The notes under the pieces were generated by a model that was not told the DNA's origin, searched no databases, and worked only from the letters and a program-made list of their open reading frames with translations. From the NCBI GenBank assembly GCA_037042185.1, contig JAXQJY010000027.1, positions 2,480,001 to 2,544,000 on the forward strand: a DNA stretch of 64,000 nucleotides, given 5' to 3'. This DNA is from Sordariomycetes sp. S80-01Y. Lineage: Eukaryota; Ascomycota; Sordariomycetes. This document shows, one piece after another, positions 1 to 11,348 of the stretch. Position 1 is the stretch's first letter; every line of letters begins with the position of its first letter. Both the position numbers and the translations under genes were made by a program.

Positions 1-726
1 TCGAAACAAGGTAAGTATGAAGAAGAAAAGGAAAAGAGAGCAAAAGGCACAGAGACCGGTGATGTTTAAGTAGGGGAGGCATGTGGCCCGTGCGCCATCT
101 CGTCCTTGAATGATTAGGTCAGCATCTTTGGCGACCAAATTGGATGGCAGGCGCAAGCCCCTAGTAACCTAGGTACTTGAGGCGGATGGACGATTTTGGT
201 GTAGATGGGAATTCAAAGGCATGATGCTGAAGCTTTTAATTTCAATCGAGAATTGAATGAAGTAAAGACGAACGTGCAAGTAATCGAGACGATAGTTAGT
301 TCACCCAAACTGACCGTCCAGGACCTCATCATACCTTGGGCAGTATGGTCGACCATAATGGGTGAGACGTATTCTCTCTCTAGAAAAGACAGGGTCGTAT
401 GGAGCACAAGTGTGTCCCGAAACAATTGCACACATCATCTGGTACTTCTCGAGATCATCCCTCGCGATGCTTTGAGTAAGTCCCATTAAGACTGGGCATT
501 CGGTGGCTGAGTCAGCGACCCATCGCATCTGCGCCCGCCCGCACGTGACGCGCACAAAATTCCAGTGGAGTCCGCAGTTTGACCCCACCACTGGCGTTGC
601 GACTTCTGCACCGTAGGGCACAGAAACCCTTCGCTGAAATTGTCTGAGCATCTTCACTCCGCCGAAATTTCCACGCCTCACGACGACCGACTAACCCGAC
701 AACAGGTGTGATCGCAAACCGGCACA
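1..726. other. Upstream region, no gene recognised
   Basis: Short open frames occur on both strands, but none shows a recognisable domain or a convincing spliced continuation. A GTAAGTATG string near position 10 could be a donor site of a gene lying mostly outside the window, but no coding exon next to it can be supported. The last part must carry the promoter and leader of the ribosomal protein gene that starts at 727. Confidence 0.5.
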
Positions 727-1600
727 ATGGTACGCCGCCCCCCCGAAACGAGCATTGGATTATTCGAGGCCATGTTGCTGACTCCTCGCAGGCGATCAAG
801 CACAACCAGAAGATCGTGAAGACCCGTAAGGACCAACCACTCCTCCGCCCGCCGAAGCGACGACTTGCCGAGCAACGACTGACCGCGAGTAGACTTCCGC
901 AAGGATTGGCAGCGTAGGGTCCGATGCCACTTCGACCAGGTATGCGACGCACGAGAGATTGACGATGTTGGGAACCTTTCTGATCTTCAATAGCCCGGCA
1001 AGAAGAAGTCGAGACGCACAGCGCGTCAGGCTAAGGCTGCCGCCATCGCTCCCCGTCCCCTCGACAAGCTCCGCCCCGTGGTGCGATGCCCGACCATCAA
1101 GTACAACCGCCGTGTCCGTGAGGGCCGTGGTTTCACCCTGGCCGAGCTCAAGGTACGATTCGAACGGTGGCAGGAAATCAAATGACAGGTCTAATTCGAA
1201 ACAGGAGGCCGGTATCCCCCGCCGCTACGCTCCCACCGTCGGCATTGCCGTCGACCCCCGCCGCCAGAACCTCTCCGAGGAGTCTCTCGCCGCCAACGTC
1301 GAGCGCCTCAAGGCCTACAAGGAGCGCCTCATCGTCTTCCCCCGCAAGTCCAACAACCCCAAGAAGGGCGACACCAAGACCAACCCCCGCGAGGTTGAGA
1401 AGGCCACCCTGATCTCCAACGCCCTCCCCATTGCCCCCACCGACCAGGCCATCAAGGAGATCAAGAAGAGCGATATGCCCGCTCCCATCGAGGGCGGCGC
1501 CTACATGAAGCTGCGCTACGTCCGCGCCATCAAGCGCTCGCAGGGCGCCCGGGACAAGCGCGAGAGGGAGAAGGCTGAGGCTGAGACCGCCAAGAAATAA
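727..1600 (+). CDS. RPL13: 60S ribosomal protein eL13
   Basis: This is a component of the cytosolic large ribosomal subunit. Five coding exons fit the family: 727-729 (the ATG alone), 792-825, 893-939, 994-1152 and 1205-1600, giving 212 residues, the usual fungal length. All four introns are GT..AG and 52-67 bp long. Family landmarks are the N-terminal AIKHNQ, the [20 protein letters not shown] stretch in exon 4, RGFTLAELK at the end of exon 4, and [10 protein letters not shown] with a basic C-terminal tail [10 protein letters not shown] in exon 5. The start was chosen because ATG followed directly by GTACGC joins to GCGATCAAG, which restores the family N-terminus MAIKHN. Intron richness at the 5' end is common in fungal ribosomal protein genes. 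The gene converges on the next one, with 347 bp between stop codons. Identification is firm; exon 1 rests on family knowledge and splice logic. Confidence 0.93.
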
Positions 1601-1947
1601 GCAACGCAGCACGATATGATGACTAAAGTGTGAGCTGAGCTTTCTGCAACGGTTTTAGAAAAAGGGTACACTGGTGTTTTTGAGGGTCCATTGCTCTTTG
1701 CGTCTCGTTTCCGTGGACAGGAGCAGACGTCGGTTCGAGGCTTTTGATGAGGATATCTGGCTGGAGACGGATGGAGGTTACTCTAGGTCCAGGTCAAAGA
1801 ATAGCATGATCACCGGCTTTGTTCTATCTGACGATAACGGAATTACGTGAACCACAAACCGCCCCTCCGTCTTGATTTGCGATGTGTTATGTCTTTCCCA
1901 AGCCCGCTGACCGCCCGAACCACGCAGGTCTATGCTAGTTTTACGGT

Positions 1948-4128
1948 CTATATGGGTTGGCCTCTCTGCAATGCAATTTGCTCCGTCCCCTCCTTGATCA
2001 AGTCATGATGCAGGCTGATCCTCATCTGGGGGAGCTCGTCGCCCAAGGTCCTGTTCATCTCCTGACACATGACGACCGCATTCTCTCGGTCAGCCCTCAA
2101 ACCTACCTCGGTAGGCTCGACCGGCTTGCTCTCGTCCTCCATCCCAAGCAGACCAGCACTCGGCGGGCCAACTGTCACTGATGAGTCCGAAGACGCAGCT
2201 GCATCATCTCCAAGTCGATCAGCAGCCGTCTTGGGGCTTGTAGGCTTCCCCGTGACGGCCTGGATTAAGGCAGCGGTCGCCACGTCGCTGAACATGACGC
2301 TGAGGATGACGCCGGCGCCATCTCTTGTTCGGGCCATGAGGGCGTAGACGAACCATGCCTCTGAGCGCAGGACGGGCCACTTCTCCTGAGTAACCATGAA
2401 GCCCAGCGGATCAGACAGGGGATGTTTCGAGTAGAAGTGCTCCCTTAGTGAGGCGTCGTCATCCTTTCCGTTTTGAGGGACCCAGTCCACGAGGACTTGG
2501 TTGAGGGGTGTTGTTGTGTGAAGCACGCGGCACAACATGGTGACGGCCCTTGCGGCCTCGAGTCGCGTTGGCTCTGCGTCGGAACGCTTGAAGATCTCGC
2601 ACAGCATAGTGGCAACGGTGCGCTCGCGGGAAGGACTGTCAGGATCCTGACTGAGTCTGCGGCAGATCTTCTGGACGTTGGCTGGACATTTCACGAGCAA
2701 TAGTCGAGTGAGTGAAACGGCCGCGAATTGCACCTGGGGCAGGGTGTCCAGGGCGAAGATTCTTGGTACACACGAGGCTTCCAGCAGTCCGCCAAGGACC
2801 TCCTTGTTCTGGGCGGGGATGGCGAGGTTCTTGAGGAAGGACAGCCCAGAGTGAAGCTCTTGAGGGTCGTTTGTGGCGGGATCTGCAATAACGGACATCA
2901 TGCGGGTGTGGACTTGGTATTGTTGTACCAGCGCAGTCGAAATCTCATCAGAGCGGGAGAGGTTGCCCAGCGATAGACAGGCCACCGTCCGCAGCGAGGG
3001 ATTTGGGAGCTGCAGCCATTGAAAGAGAGTAGTTGTTACTGGCCCTCCCAGAGGGTTGAGAGCCGGGAACGCATCAAGGGCGGTGATGTCTGCCATCGCT
3101 CCTTGCAGAGCAGACCTCGTCTTCTTGAGAACATCCAGCTCCTCGGGGTCTTCTGGGGAGTACGCGGTGTTCGCATGTTGTATGGCATGCAGGAGAAGTT
3201 GCAATGGCTCGGGGGTAACCCAGTCCTTCTGGAAGCTCTCCTTGGCAAGGTAGGCTGCCGCTGCACCAACAAGGGAGGTGAAGTCATCAACATCCCCCGA
3301 GAAGCTCGGGCTGAGAGCCAGCGTAAGGAGAACGTTCACGGTGGCAGGGTGTACATCCGCGGGAGAAGTGTCGTGACCGGCGAGCAAGATGAGGGTCTTG
3401 CAGATGTAGTTGACGAAGGGTTGATACTCCTGGATAGTAGGTGACGATAAGCGTTCAACGAGACGATGGCAGAGACCGGCGCTTAAAGCGGCCTTCTGTG
3501 CTGGATCTAGGGAAGCGCGTTAGATTGTGCACGTCGCCAATTCTAGAGGCTTGCGCTTACCATAGTCCACCAGAATGTTGTACAACACTGGAACCGTGAA
3601 GGGGATGAGGGTCTCGTCCGCAAGAAGCCGCACTAGCGAAGGTAGGTGGTTTCCTTCAACCACGCGCGCGCGGTTCTCATCCTCGTCCGCGCAAGAATTG
3701 CCGATGAATCGAAGAGTGTGAAGTTGCAGAGCCTGCCTCAGGGGCTCGAGGGCAATAACGCCGAGGAAGAAGTCCAGCAAGCCGGACTGGCCGAAGGGAG
3801 CCCGCCACGCAACTGGAGGGGGTCAGCCTGGGTCGTGCAGTCACGTCCCCAACCACGACTCACCATCTCGGCTTCCATCTCCCAGCTTTTCAGCGACCAG
3901 ATCAAGTTCTTCATGCCCTTCGGACCATAGCTGCTGGCAAGTGCCCAGGATAGCCTTCCCTAGGTTGACTCGCTTCTCCTTCAAGTCCTCATCCTCAGTC
4001 ACTTCGTCATACTCATCTGCAGTGAGTCCACTGCCCTCGTTGGTAAGGATGGCTTCGATTTCTCCGACGCTCATTTTCTTGGAGTCGTCCAGGGTCTGGG
4101 GCTCCGCTGATGTTGTTGTATCAGCCAT
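1948..4128 (-). CDS. Armadillo-repeat GTPase exchange factor, SmgGDS (RAP1GDS1)-like
   Basis: Three exons on the minus strand, 4128-3864, 3812-3561 and 3500-1948, give 689 residues. Phases agree at both junctions (GAGATG/GTGAGT donor; GACTATG/GTAAGC donor). The protein is mostly alpha-helical armadillo-like repeats. An acidic N-terminus (DEYDEVTEDEDLKEKR) precedes a repeat with the hallmark LQLHTLRFIGNSCADEDENR and the following LIPFTVPVLYNILVDYG, which resembles animal SmgGDS. Later repeats include TVACLSLGNLSR and GLSFLKNLAIP. In animals SmgGDS binds prenylated small GTPases of the Rho and Rap type and promotes nucleotide release and trafficking; the fungal role is inferred from that. The C-terminal about 100 residues are low-complexity and probably flexible. 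The gene is divergent from PAM16. Family assignment is probable; a generic ARM-repeat protein is the alternative. Confidence 0.8.
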
Positions 4129-4800
4129 CTTCGGATACTTCCAAGCCCTTTGATAGACTTTCCTGGCTGTAGATCGTCTCTACTCTCCTCGAGGCGTCTT
4201 CGAGATGAAATTAGATTCAGGATGGCTCGGAAACCCACGACACCTATCACCTGACTTCGTCTTTGTTTTGTGAAATGTCGTCGCCTGTCCTCATCGAGCC
4301 CCCATGTCCCGAAGCTTCGGTCGTCTACCAGCGTATCTGGAAAGAAACTGCAACGAGCTGATACTTTGCTACGCTGATAATACCAAAGTAGTCGAGCCCA
4401 GTCAATTGGATCATCCAGGATGAATGTCTCAGCTGTATAGAAGGTACAGCGAGAAGCAGGCGTGGGGTACAACCGTGCCTGAGTGGTGGAGGCCAATCAC
4501 AAAACACAACTGCCATTAGAGGCTGTCTCGGTGAGCGTCTCGGTGGGGCTAATCTTCGGGTAGAGACAAGGAGGGCCGGCGGTCGGGACAAGCCGCCTGC
4601 GAGGGTTCCGTCTTGGGCAAAATTCGACGTTGAGCCGTGCCGACATTTGCATTTTCTGGCTCAGCGCGCCGCCACCACGTCCACGAGCAACCGCAACCAC
4701 CGCATCCCATCCCCAGGGGCTACCGCGCCGCCAATCCTCATCATCGTCAGTCCTACGAGTTATCGATCTAGTCGACGACAACTCGTCCGTTACTTTCAAG
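4129..4800. promoter_or_regulatory. Divergent intergenic region between the ARM-repeat gene and PAM16
   Basis: About 670 bp separate the two start codons and must hold both promoters. The part next to PAM16 (from about 4660) is rich in CCA and CG runs, as expected of a fungal leader. No TATA element stands out near either start, and no protein-like open frame with a known domain was seen. Confidence 0.45.
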
Positions 4801-5309
4801 ATGGTACGTGCCATGTCCTGCGAATACCGGCCGTGGAGCCGCGCCGTGCCGACCATCAGGTCCGAACTGAGCATCTAGCTGACTCTCCCCAGGCGCACAA
4901 GTTCGTCATCACCGCCTTCCTCACAGGCTCCCGCATCCTCGGACGTTCCTTCATGGCCGCCTACAAACAAGCCTCGGCCGCCTCGCAGTACCAGCGCGCC
5001 CAAGCCAAGGCCGGGGGCTCGTCCTCGGGCGGCGCCTCCCTCTCTTCGGGCATGACCCTCGACGAGGCCTGCAAGATCCTCAACGTCAAGCCACCCGCGG
5101 GAGGCCAAGCTGACGTTGATGTCGTGCTGGCGAGGTACAAGCGCTTGTTCGACGCCAACGACCCGGAAAAGGGAGGCAGCTTTTACCTGCAGAGCAAGAT
5201 TGTGAGGGCGAAGGAGAGGTTTGAGCGGGAGCTGGGACCGATACGGGAGAAGGCGCAGCAAGAGGCCGAAATAAAGGAGGGTCCGCCCAAGATGTACAAG
5301 GACCGGTGA
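4801..5309 (+). CDS. PAM16: Mitochondrial import motor subunit Pam16/Tim16
   Basis: Pam16 is the J-like partner of Pam14/Pam18 in the presequence translocase-associated motor at the matrix face of the inner membrane. It tethers Pam18 and controls its stimulation of mtHsp70. Two exons: 4801-4803 (ATG alone) and 4893-5309, giving 139 residues. The spliced N-terminus MAHKFVITAFLTGSRILGRS matches the hydrophobic N-terminal segment of the family. A Ser/Gly-rich linker follows, then the degenerate J domain, beginning MTLDEACKILNV and containing RYKRLFDANDPEKGGSFYLQ. The catalytic HPD of true J proteins is absent, replaced by the NDPEKGGS loop, as expected for Pam16. The C-terminus KMYKDR is short and charged. 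The start is set by ATG/GTACGT joined to CAG/GCGCACAAG. It is convergent with BPL1. Confidence 0.93.
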
Positions 5310-5630
5310 ACGACGCCTGCCGTTCAAGGAACCTGACAGATGCTGGGCGACGAAAGATGGTGCGCTGAACGCGCATCGACCGACACGACAAGACAGGCCA
5401 CCGCGAGGTCCAGGCCGAAAGGAAACATTCCTTTTGTATTACATGTACATCTTCACTCGACTGCGGCATGGCACGGCGTTTTTGGCGGGAATAGGGGTCG
5501 TTGGCTTCGAGAAGTGGACGGCATAGACAAGAGAAGAGACAAGATCTTTTGCGGTCTTGATATATTGTATATGAACACGATCTAATCCGCAGTAGCCTGC
5601 ATTTCTTCTAAACTTTTCTGAACCGCATTC

Positions 5631-7822
5631 TTAAGTCTTTCTCCTCACCAAGCCCTTCCAGTAGTCAAAGCTATTCTCGTCGCTCTGTAGCGCCCACATC
5701 TTCCCGGTCCCCCGCCCCTCTCTGTCCGTCTGCTCGACATGTAGCATGCCCCAGTCCTTGGTTATCCCCACTACCCTCGCATGGACGTTCCCTTCTGCTT
5801 CCAGCGTGACCAGCTGCCCGGTGTGGAGCCAGTGGCGGTAGTACCGCGTTTCCAAGTCGTGGGAGAAGCCCTCGCGGATGAACTGTGCGTGGACTGCTTC
5901 AAGACGGGTCAAGAGGCGTGCGAGGAGCGTCTCGATATGGAGAGGGGCTACGCCGGGAGGGACGAGGTCGGATATGGACGTTGTGGGACGAGGGTTGATC
6001 GTATTGAGGCCGATGCCGAGGACTATTTGGTAGGCACCGTCGAAGTAGCCACACTGCGACAGCATGCCGCCAATCTTGACGTATTCCTTAGAGTCAGGCT
6101 TGGATGGGTCGAGGGCGTCTGGGACTCGTCAGCAACGGATTCGCAGGAGGGAAGGGGCTCAGATGACTTACAAATGTCGTTGGGCCACTTGATCTTGACG
6201 GGTAGCTTTTCGTAGCCTGGGGCGTAGGATTGGATAGCCTCGACGATAGCAATGGAGGCAATGTACTGAATGAAGACTATAGGTCGAGACACGGCCAGGT
6301 GCGCCGGGTGGTTGATGACGGTTGAGTGGATGAGGGACCCAGGGGGTGCAATCCAGACGTTGGTGCCACGGCCACGTCCCGCAACTTGCGTGGATGCGGC
6401 GAGGGTGAAGCCCGTGGGCACATTAGACAGAATTTTAGGATTCCTTCCAGATGGTAAGTATTTCTCTGCGAAAAACACATGCGGGCGCACTTACTTCTCC
6501 AAAAGGGTGTTCGTGCTGGTCACAACATTTCCGTACATGAGCACATTGCCCCAAGTCTCAGCGTCCTTCTCAGCTCGGCGGAAGCGCTTCAAATCATCGA
6601 AAAAGCGCTCATGGCTGAAGTTTGGCGTTTGTTTGTAGGTGGGACGCTTCTCCTCGTGCGGAACGATCTTCTTGACAATCTTCTCGTAGTCAAAGATGTG
6701 GTCGTTGTAGTCGTCCGGGAGCGTCTCATGGAACTCGTTCATGTTCAAGGTGTCGTCTTCGTTCTCGAGGCGGAAAGTGTCTCCTTCGCCGCGAATCCAT
6801 TCGGCACCGTCTTCCTTCTCCATGATGGAGTCCCAGCTGCAGAGTAACTCGGCCACTTCGGTGTTGTTGATCGACGACAGGTGAAGTGTCGACAGGGGAG
6901 GAATTGTAGACCCCGGGGCATTTGGCTCCAAACCTAGCTTTTCGAGACAGGCTCTTAGAAAAGTCAATCTGGCTCTGTCGCTATCCGCGAGTCTGCTGAT
7001 GAGAGCGTCATAATCTGGGATATCAGGCTTCGGACTCAGGTTGACAGCAGCGAACCTGACTCCTGTTAGCCGCCTCGCCAACCCAGACAGAACAGAGAAC
7101 CTACTCAGGGTGTGGTCCTGTCACTATGGCCTTGCCATTTCCAACTATGCATAAGACGACTGCTGCCTTGCCCTCGCCCCCGTCGACATCCAACTCATCT
7201 TCGTACTCGGCCAGAACCTCTACCTTGCTCCCCAACTTTGATGCATCAACAAAGACGCCTCCTCCGTTAAAGTACGAGGCCGTCCTCTCGGGTGCGTCAG
7301 AGCCGAGCGCGCTTTTGTTGATCTTGAGGCTTACAGCCTTGGCGCCCTTCTCGCTATGATAGTCGAACCCCTTGATGGCAGCTCCGCGGCAAACCCCGGG
7401 GAAGAAGGCCAACTCGCGGCTCCCAATTACCTCCATAGGCTGATTGCCGACTTCAAATTCGCATCTCTTGCTCCCGTAGTAGCCGCCGGCGCAGAAGCCA
7501 AGATAACTGCCCCCGCGCCTCACGTAGTCATTGATCCTCCTGTTTCCCTCGCCATTGAGCACGCGGCAGTACCCCAAATCGGCCCCTCCGGGAAACACGA
7601 GCAATGCGCATGTCTGCGGCCACGGTTCCTTGAGGAGCAATGTTTCCGAGATGGGGATGACGGCGTAGTTGGGGGAGAGCAGCTGGCGCAGCGAGAAGAT
7701 GCAGTGGCGGGTTGACTCAGATGCAGCGCCTGTGCCTGTCTTTCTGTTAGTGAGATACGGGGAAATAGATGTATCGGAAAAGTACCGGTATAGACCAGGA
7801 CATTGAGCTTTCGGATTGTCAT
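5631..7822 (-). CDS. BPL1: Biotin--[acetyl-CoA carboxylase/pyruvate carboxylase] ligase
   Basis: Biotin protein ligase activates biotin to biotinyl-5'-AMP and transfers it to a lysine of carboxylases. Five exons: 7822-7786, 7735-7105, 7055-6495, 6443-6172 and 6118-5631; 662 residues, near the 690 of yeast Bpl1. Introns are 49-53 bp. Residues 1 to about 300 form the glutamine-amidotransferase-like BPL_N domain of eukaryotic ligases, with FPGGADLGY near 60 and an elbow-like GFCAGGYYG around Cys94. The catalytic BPL/LplA domain follows, with the biotinyl-adenylate loop GRGRGTN at 432-438 and KWPND at 495-499, whose lysine contacts the adenylate. A C-terminal SH3-like BPL_C domain closes the protein (LVTLEAEGNVHARVVGI). 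The start MTIRKLNVLVYTG is typical. Only 135 bp separate its start codon from that of COA4. Confidence 0.95.
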
Positions 7823-7957
7823 TGCTGATGCTGTTGTGGGAGGGGTCAGGTGATTTGACAGACGTCGAAGTCGCTCACTCATACCAGGGGAAGAATTGAA
7901 GCAGCTTTAAACTTTGCCTCAACAAAACACAACAAACAACCGCCACTGATCGGGAAG
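7823..7957. promoter_or_regulatory. Very short bidirectional promoter BPL1/COA4
   Basis: The start codons of the two divergent genes are 135 bp apart, so both leaders and core promoters must be compressed here or overlap. The segment holds an A/C-rich stretch (AACAAAACACAACAAACAAC, about 7921-7940) just before the COA4 ATG, typical of a fungal 5' leader. No TATA box is visible. Confidence 0.5.
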
Positions 7958-8550
7958 ATGGGTGCCCAGACGTCAAAAGAAGAGAGCCAGGCCTCTACAT
8001 CACCAACAAATGAGAAGCAAAACAGCGAGGCTTCTCGGGAGGAGGAGGACGACGAGCCGGACGAGTGGTGAGTGAGTCCAGAGTCAACAAGCCGGTACCC
8101 GCGTTGAGGTTGAGGTGCATGCGCTGCTTCGGCTCCGGCCCCGGCCTCAACACCCGGCAGGCGGCTCGACGCTATCACCTAGTATACATAACGAAGAGCC
8201 GCTGACAGCCGAGCTTCAATACAGGGACAAACGCATCTTTAGCACGGGTTGCGCAGGTCAGTTGAAGCCACACACTTGCAGCTCGGTCCTGGTGCTGGGC
8301 TAACGTCAGGTTCCGCAGATGAGAACATGCGCATGACGGACTGCTACTACGACAAGAAGGATTGGAGAGCTTGTGCCACAGAGGTCAGTCGCACGCTAAA
8401 CCACATCACTGCCGTAAATTGTCGTCCTTTCCTGGGAAGGCTGAGGCAGAGTCCAAGACTTTGAGCTGACGGCGCATCCAGATGGAAGAATTCAAGCAGT
8501 GCTGGAAGAGGCAGGGAAACGACGAGCGAGTTTCAACCAAAGACGCCTGA
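7958..8550 (+). CDS. COA4: Twin CX9C protein, cytochrome c oxidase assembly factor 4 homologue
   Basis: COA4 (yeast CMC3) is a small intermembrane-space protein needed for complex IV assembly and imported by the Mia40 disulfide relay. Four exons, 7958-8067, 8225-8256, 8319-8383 and 8482-8550, give 91 residues. All introns are GT..AG and phases close exactly. The N-terminal about 36 residues are polar and acidic (EEEDDEPDEW). The CHCH domain shows both motifs exactly: C-ADENMRMTD-C and C-ATEMEEFKQ-C, each with nine residues between cysteines, separated by YYDKKDWRA. The ending KRQGNDERVSTKDA is typical of fungal members. Exons of 32 and 65 bp make this gene easy to miss. Identification is strong from the spacing and the DKRIFSTGC motif. 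Confidence 0.92.
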
Positions 8551-8826
8551 GAAGATTCCCCAATTCTATGTACAAAAGCCTGTAACATCACCAGCGAAGC
8601 TCCAAGAGAGCTGCTCCCTAAGTCCAATCCCTTTGAATAATTTTGATAACATGACGTGAGGAAATCCAAGGGTCTGTTGACGACTGTCTGGCGCAGGCGG
8701 CAGCGGCCCGGAACTTGAATGACCCGCACTTTCAAGGCTGTCGCCGCATCGCGTCAGAAAAGTCCGTGAGCCGCGACTTCACCTCCCACGCGGCAGCCAC
8801 ACCACGAACATCCCTCAATTGTCGCC

Positions 8827-9896
8827 ATGCACGCCCTCCGACGAGCTGCCTTTGCAGCACCCCGTCAGTTGCCGCTCCGCGCCGCCCCACGCGCGCAGTC
8901 GTGGCAGCCCGTAGCCCGCCTCTTCTCGAGCGAGAACCTCGCGGCCGCCGAGCAGACGCCGTCCTCGACTGCATCTCCAGGGTCCTCAAAGACCTCTTCG
9001 TCCGAATCTCAGACGGCCGGCGCCAACTCTGAGTCGCAGGCCGACGAGAGCCTCACGCCAGCTGAGAAGGCGCGTCTCAACAAAGCAGTCGGCAAGACGC
9101 TGAGCAGCTACGAAAAGAAGGCCAACCTCAAACCTCAACCCGCGAGATCCTCCCCTGCGACGTCAAAAGCTGCCCCTCCGCCCAAACCCGCCGCCAAACC
9201 AGCTGCCGTCTCGACCGCGCCTGAATCCGGTGCTGCGCCGTGGATCAACAGGCCGAAGGACTTCAAACCACCGACCGACATCCCCGACGTGGACTGGAGT
9301 ACGAGTTACCACGGGGCAGGCTACGGATGTTTGTCACCAGGGCAGTACAAGGCGCTGAACACCCCCATCAGCGTGGAGGACGTCGAGGTGAAGCCGGATG
9401 GCGTGATCTACCTGCCCGAGATCAAGTACAGGAGGAAGCTGAACCAGGTTTTTGGACCCATGGGATGGGCGTTGATCCCAAGAAGCGACCCCGTGGTCGG
9501 GCAGAGCATTGTCACGAGGGAGTACATCCTCGTCGCCGAGGGCCGGTAAGCCAACCCCAACCTCCATCTCTGGACCCTTTGTGGAACTCCGAACTCAAAA
9601 CTGACGCTCGCAGCTTCGTCGCCCAGGCCCAGGGCGAGAACAACTACTTCAACGCCGACCAGCTCCCCTCGGCCGTCGAGGGCTGCAAGTCCAACGCGCT
9701 CATGCGCTGCTGCAAGGACCTGGGCATCGCCTCGGAGCTCTGGGACCCCATCTTCGTGCGCAGCTTCCGCAAGGAGCACATGACCGAGGCGTGGGTCGAG
9801 CACGCCGTCACCAAGAAGAAGCGCACGCTGTGGTTCAAGAAGGGCGCGGTCGAGTACGTGTACCCCTGGCAGAAGTCGGGCGCTGCCAAGTCGTGA
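8827..9896 (+). CDS. MGM101: Mitochondrial genome maintenance protein
   Basis: Mgm101 is a Rad52-related single-strand annealing protein of mitochondrial nucleoids, needed for recombination-dependent mtDNA repair. Two exons, 8827-9545 and 9614-9896, give 333 residues. The N-terminus is an arginine- and alanine-rich presequence ([20 protein letters not shown]) followed by RLFSSE, a likely processing region. A low-complexity Ser/Ala/Pro/Lys linker runs to about residue 135. The conserved core begins [19 protein letters not shown] and continues [36 protein letters not shown] across the splice, then [20 protein letters not shown] and [13 protein letters not shown] at the C-terminus. Its cysteines are those of the family core. 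It lies downstream of COA4 on the same strand and converges on the DP1 gene. Confidence 0.95.
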
Positions 9897-10191
9897 GGGA
9901 AGGGAAGCCGGCGTGCTCTAGAGACGAACGGGAAGCGGTGGAAGGAATGGATCTGTACACAACACCTGTATGATTTGGGCACTATCTTTCACTTTGTTTG
10001 CATGGGTTAGAGTCAGGCGTCCCGGGGTGTAAGTAAGTAATACTCGAACGATACATTTACTCAAAAGACGGTGTTGGATCTATAGGCCTTGACCCTGCGG
10101 CTGTCGCTTGCGGGATCTACTGACACTGAAAAGGGTGATTCATAACGCCATACTCCGACCAGGCCAAGGGCTGCTGCTGTTGCTGCCAGTA

Positions 10192-11348
10192 CTACTGATT
10201 GCCCCCCGGCGGCGGCGCTTGACCAGCAGCCCCCCAATTCCACGGCATCCAACCCCCTTGCTGCTGCGGAACGTTCCTCCTTCGCAGCCCGTCCTCATCC
10301 TCGGCCCCGGACTCGGCGTCGATCTTTTCGAAGTCGACCTCGCTGCGGGACTTGCTCAGGGCGCTCCACGCGCTGAGGCCGCTTGGTGGCCTTTGGGTCG
10401 GTTCTCCGTCCTCGTCCGCACCGTCGACGTTCATGCTCATCGAGCGGTCGGCCTGCTGGTGCTGCTCTGCGGCTTGAAGCTCGGTTGCCTCGGTTTCGAG
10501 AGCCGAGAGGAGGATGTTCAGGCGCTCCCTCTGGGCGGCGATAAAGGTCATCTTCTCCCCGGAGCTCTGAAGGTCCTTGGGGATCAGGCTCTCTCGGCGG
10601 CCGGATTGCAGGTTGTTAGCTGCGGCGCCCGCGGCCGTGACGGCACTCGCGAGGAGGTTGTAGAAGTCAGCCCCGGCGTTGACGCCGGCGCTCCGCGCAG
10701 CAGGGACGCTAAACCTCGCCAACAAGGCCTGCGTATAAGTCTGGTCCCTCCTCACCTCCTCCACGCGCTCCTCGGTGGGCGGCAGTCCGAGGACATTGGT
10801 CTTGACGAACTCGATGGCCTGCTTCAGGTAGGCGATCCCAGCGCTCCTCAGCCGATCGTGGGCCGAGGCGATGAAGTCGTCGATGTGGGATTCGTTGTCC
10901 TCGAGGAACGGGTGGACGTATGTCTGGTAGATGATCCTAGCACCCTGCGTCTGTGGCAGGATGAGGTAGAGGAGGAAGAAGAGGCGGAAGTAGCCGTAGA
11001 AGGGCACCCAGGTGAGGATGAAGGAGAGGTAAGATTCGACGAGCAGAAGGAGGGAGAGGACGACCCAGTACATCAGCCAGGGCGTCAGCAGGGCGGGATC
11101 GGCGGTCTTGAGGGCCTTGTAGGAGGCAAAGATGGGGAAGAGGTAGGAGGCGACGGATCTGCGACGCCGTCAGCCATAGTCCTGCGTTCTCGTAGCTCGC
11201 GGATGAAGTTGACGATGATGGGGGTTGAAGGTCCGACGCTGGCCGACGACGCGGCGTGACGTGCACCGTTCGGGAATGGCGGGGCAGTGGGGAGGACAGG
11301 ATTTGGAGAAGGGACTCACGATAAGAGCAGAGCGAAGAGGTCGAACAT
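10192..11348 (-). CDS. TB2/DP1/HVA22 family ER membrane-shaping protein (Yop1-related)
   Basis: Two exons, 11348-11320 and 11158-10192, give 331 residues; the 29-bp first exon MFDLFALLLS joins in phase to SVASYLFPIF. The N-terminal about 110 residues carry the TB2/DP1/HVA22 domain: KALKTADPALLTPWLMYWVV, then paired hydrophobic hairpins (LLLLVESYLSFI, FRLFFLLYLILPQTQGARI) and YQTYVHPFLEDNE. Such proteins insert wedge-like hairpins into the ER and help curve tubules. The long C-terminal tail is hydrophilic, with an acidic patch (VDFEKIDAESGAEDEDGLRR) and a Gln/Gly/Pro-rich end, unlike the about 180-residue Yop1 itself, so this is the longer REEP1-4-like fungal paralogue. It converges on MGM101. 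Further splicing in the tail cannot be excluded. Confidence 0.85.

Noticed and set aside
10108-11259. 383-codon plus-strand frame over the DP1-like gene
   Set aside because: Antisense shadow; the minus strand has the membrane hairpins and conserved DP1 motifs.
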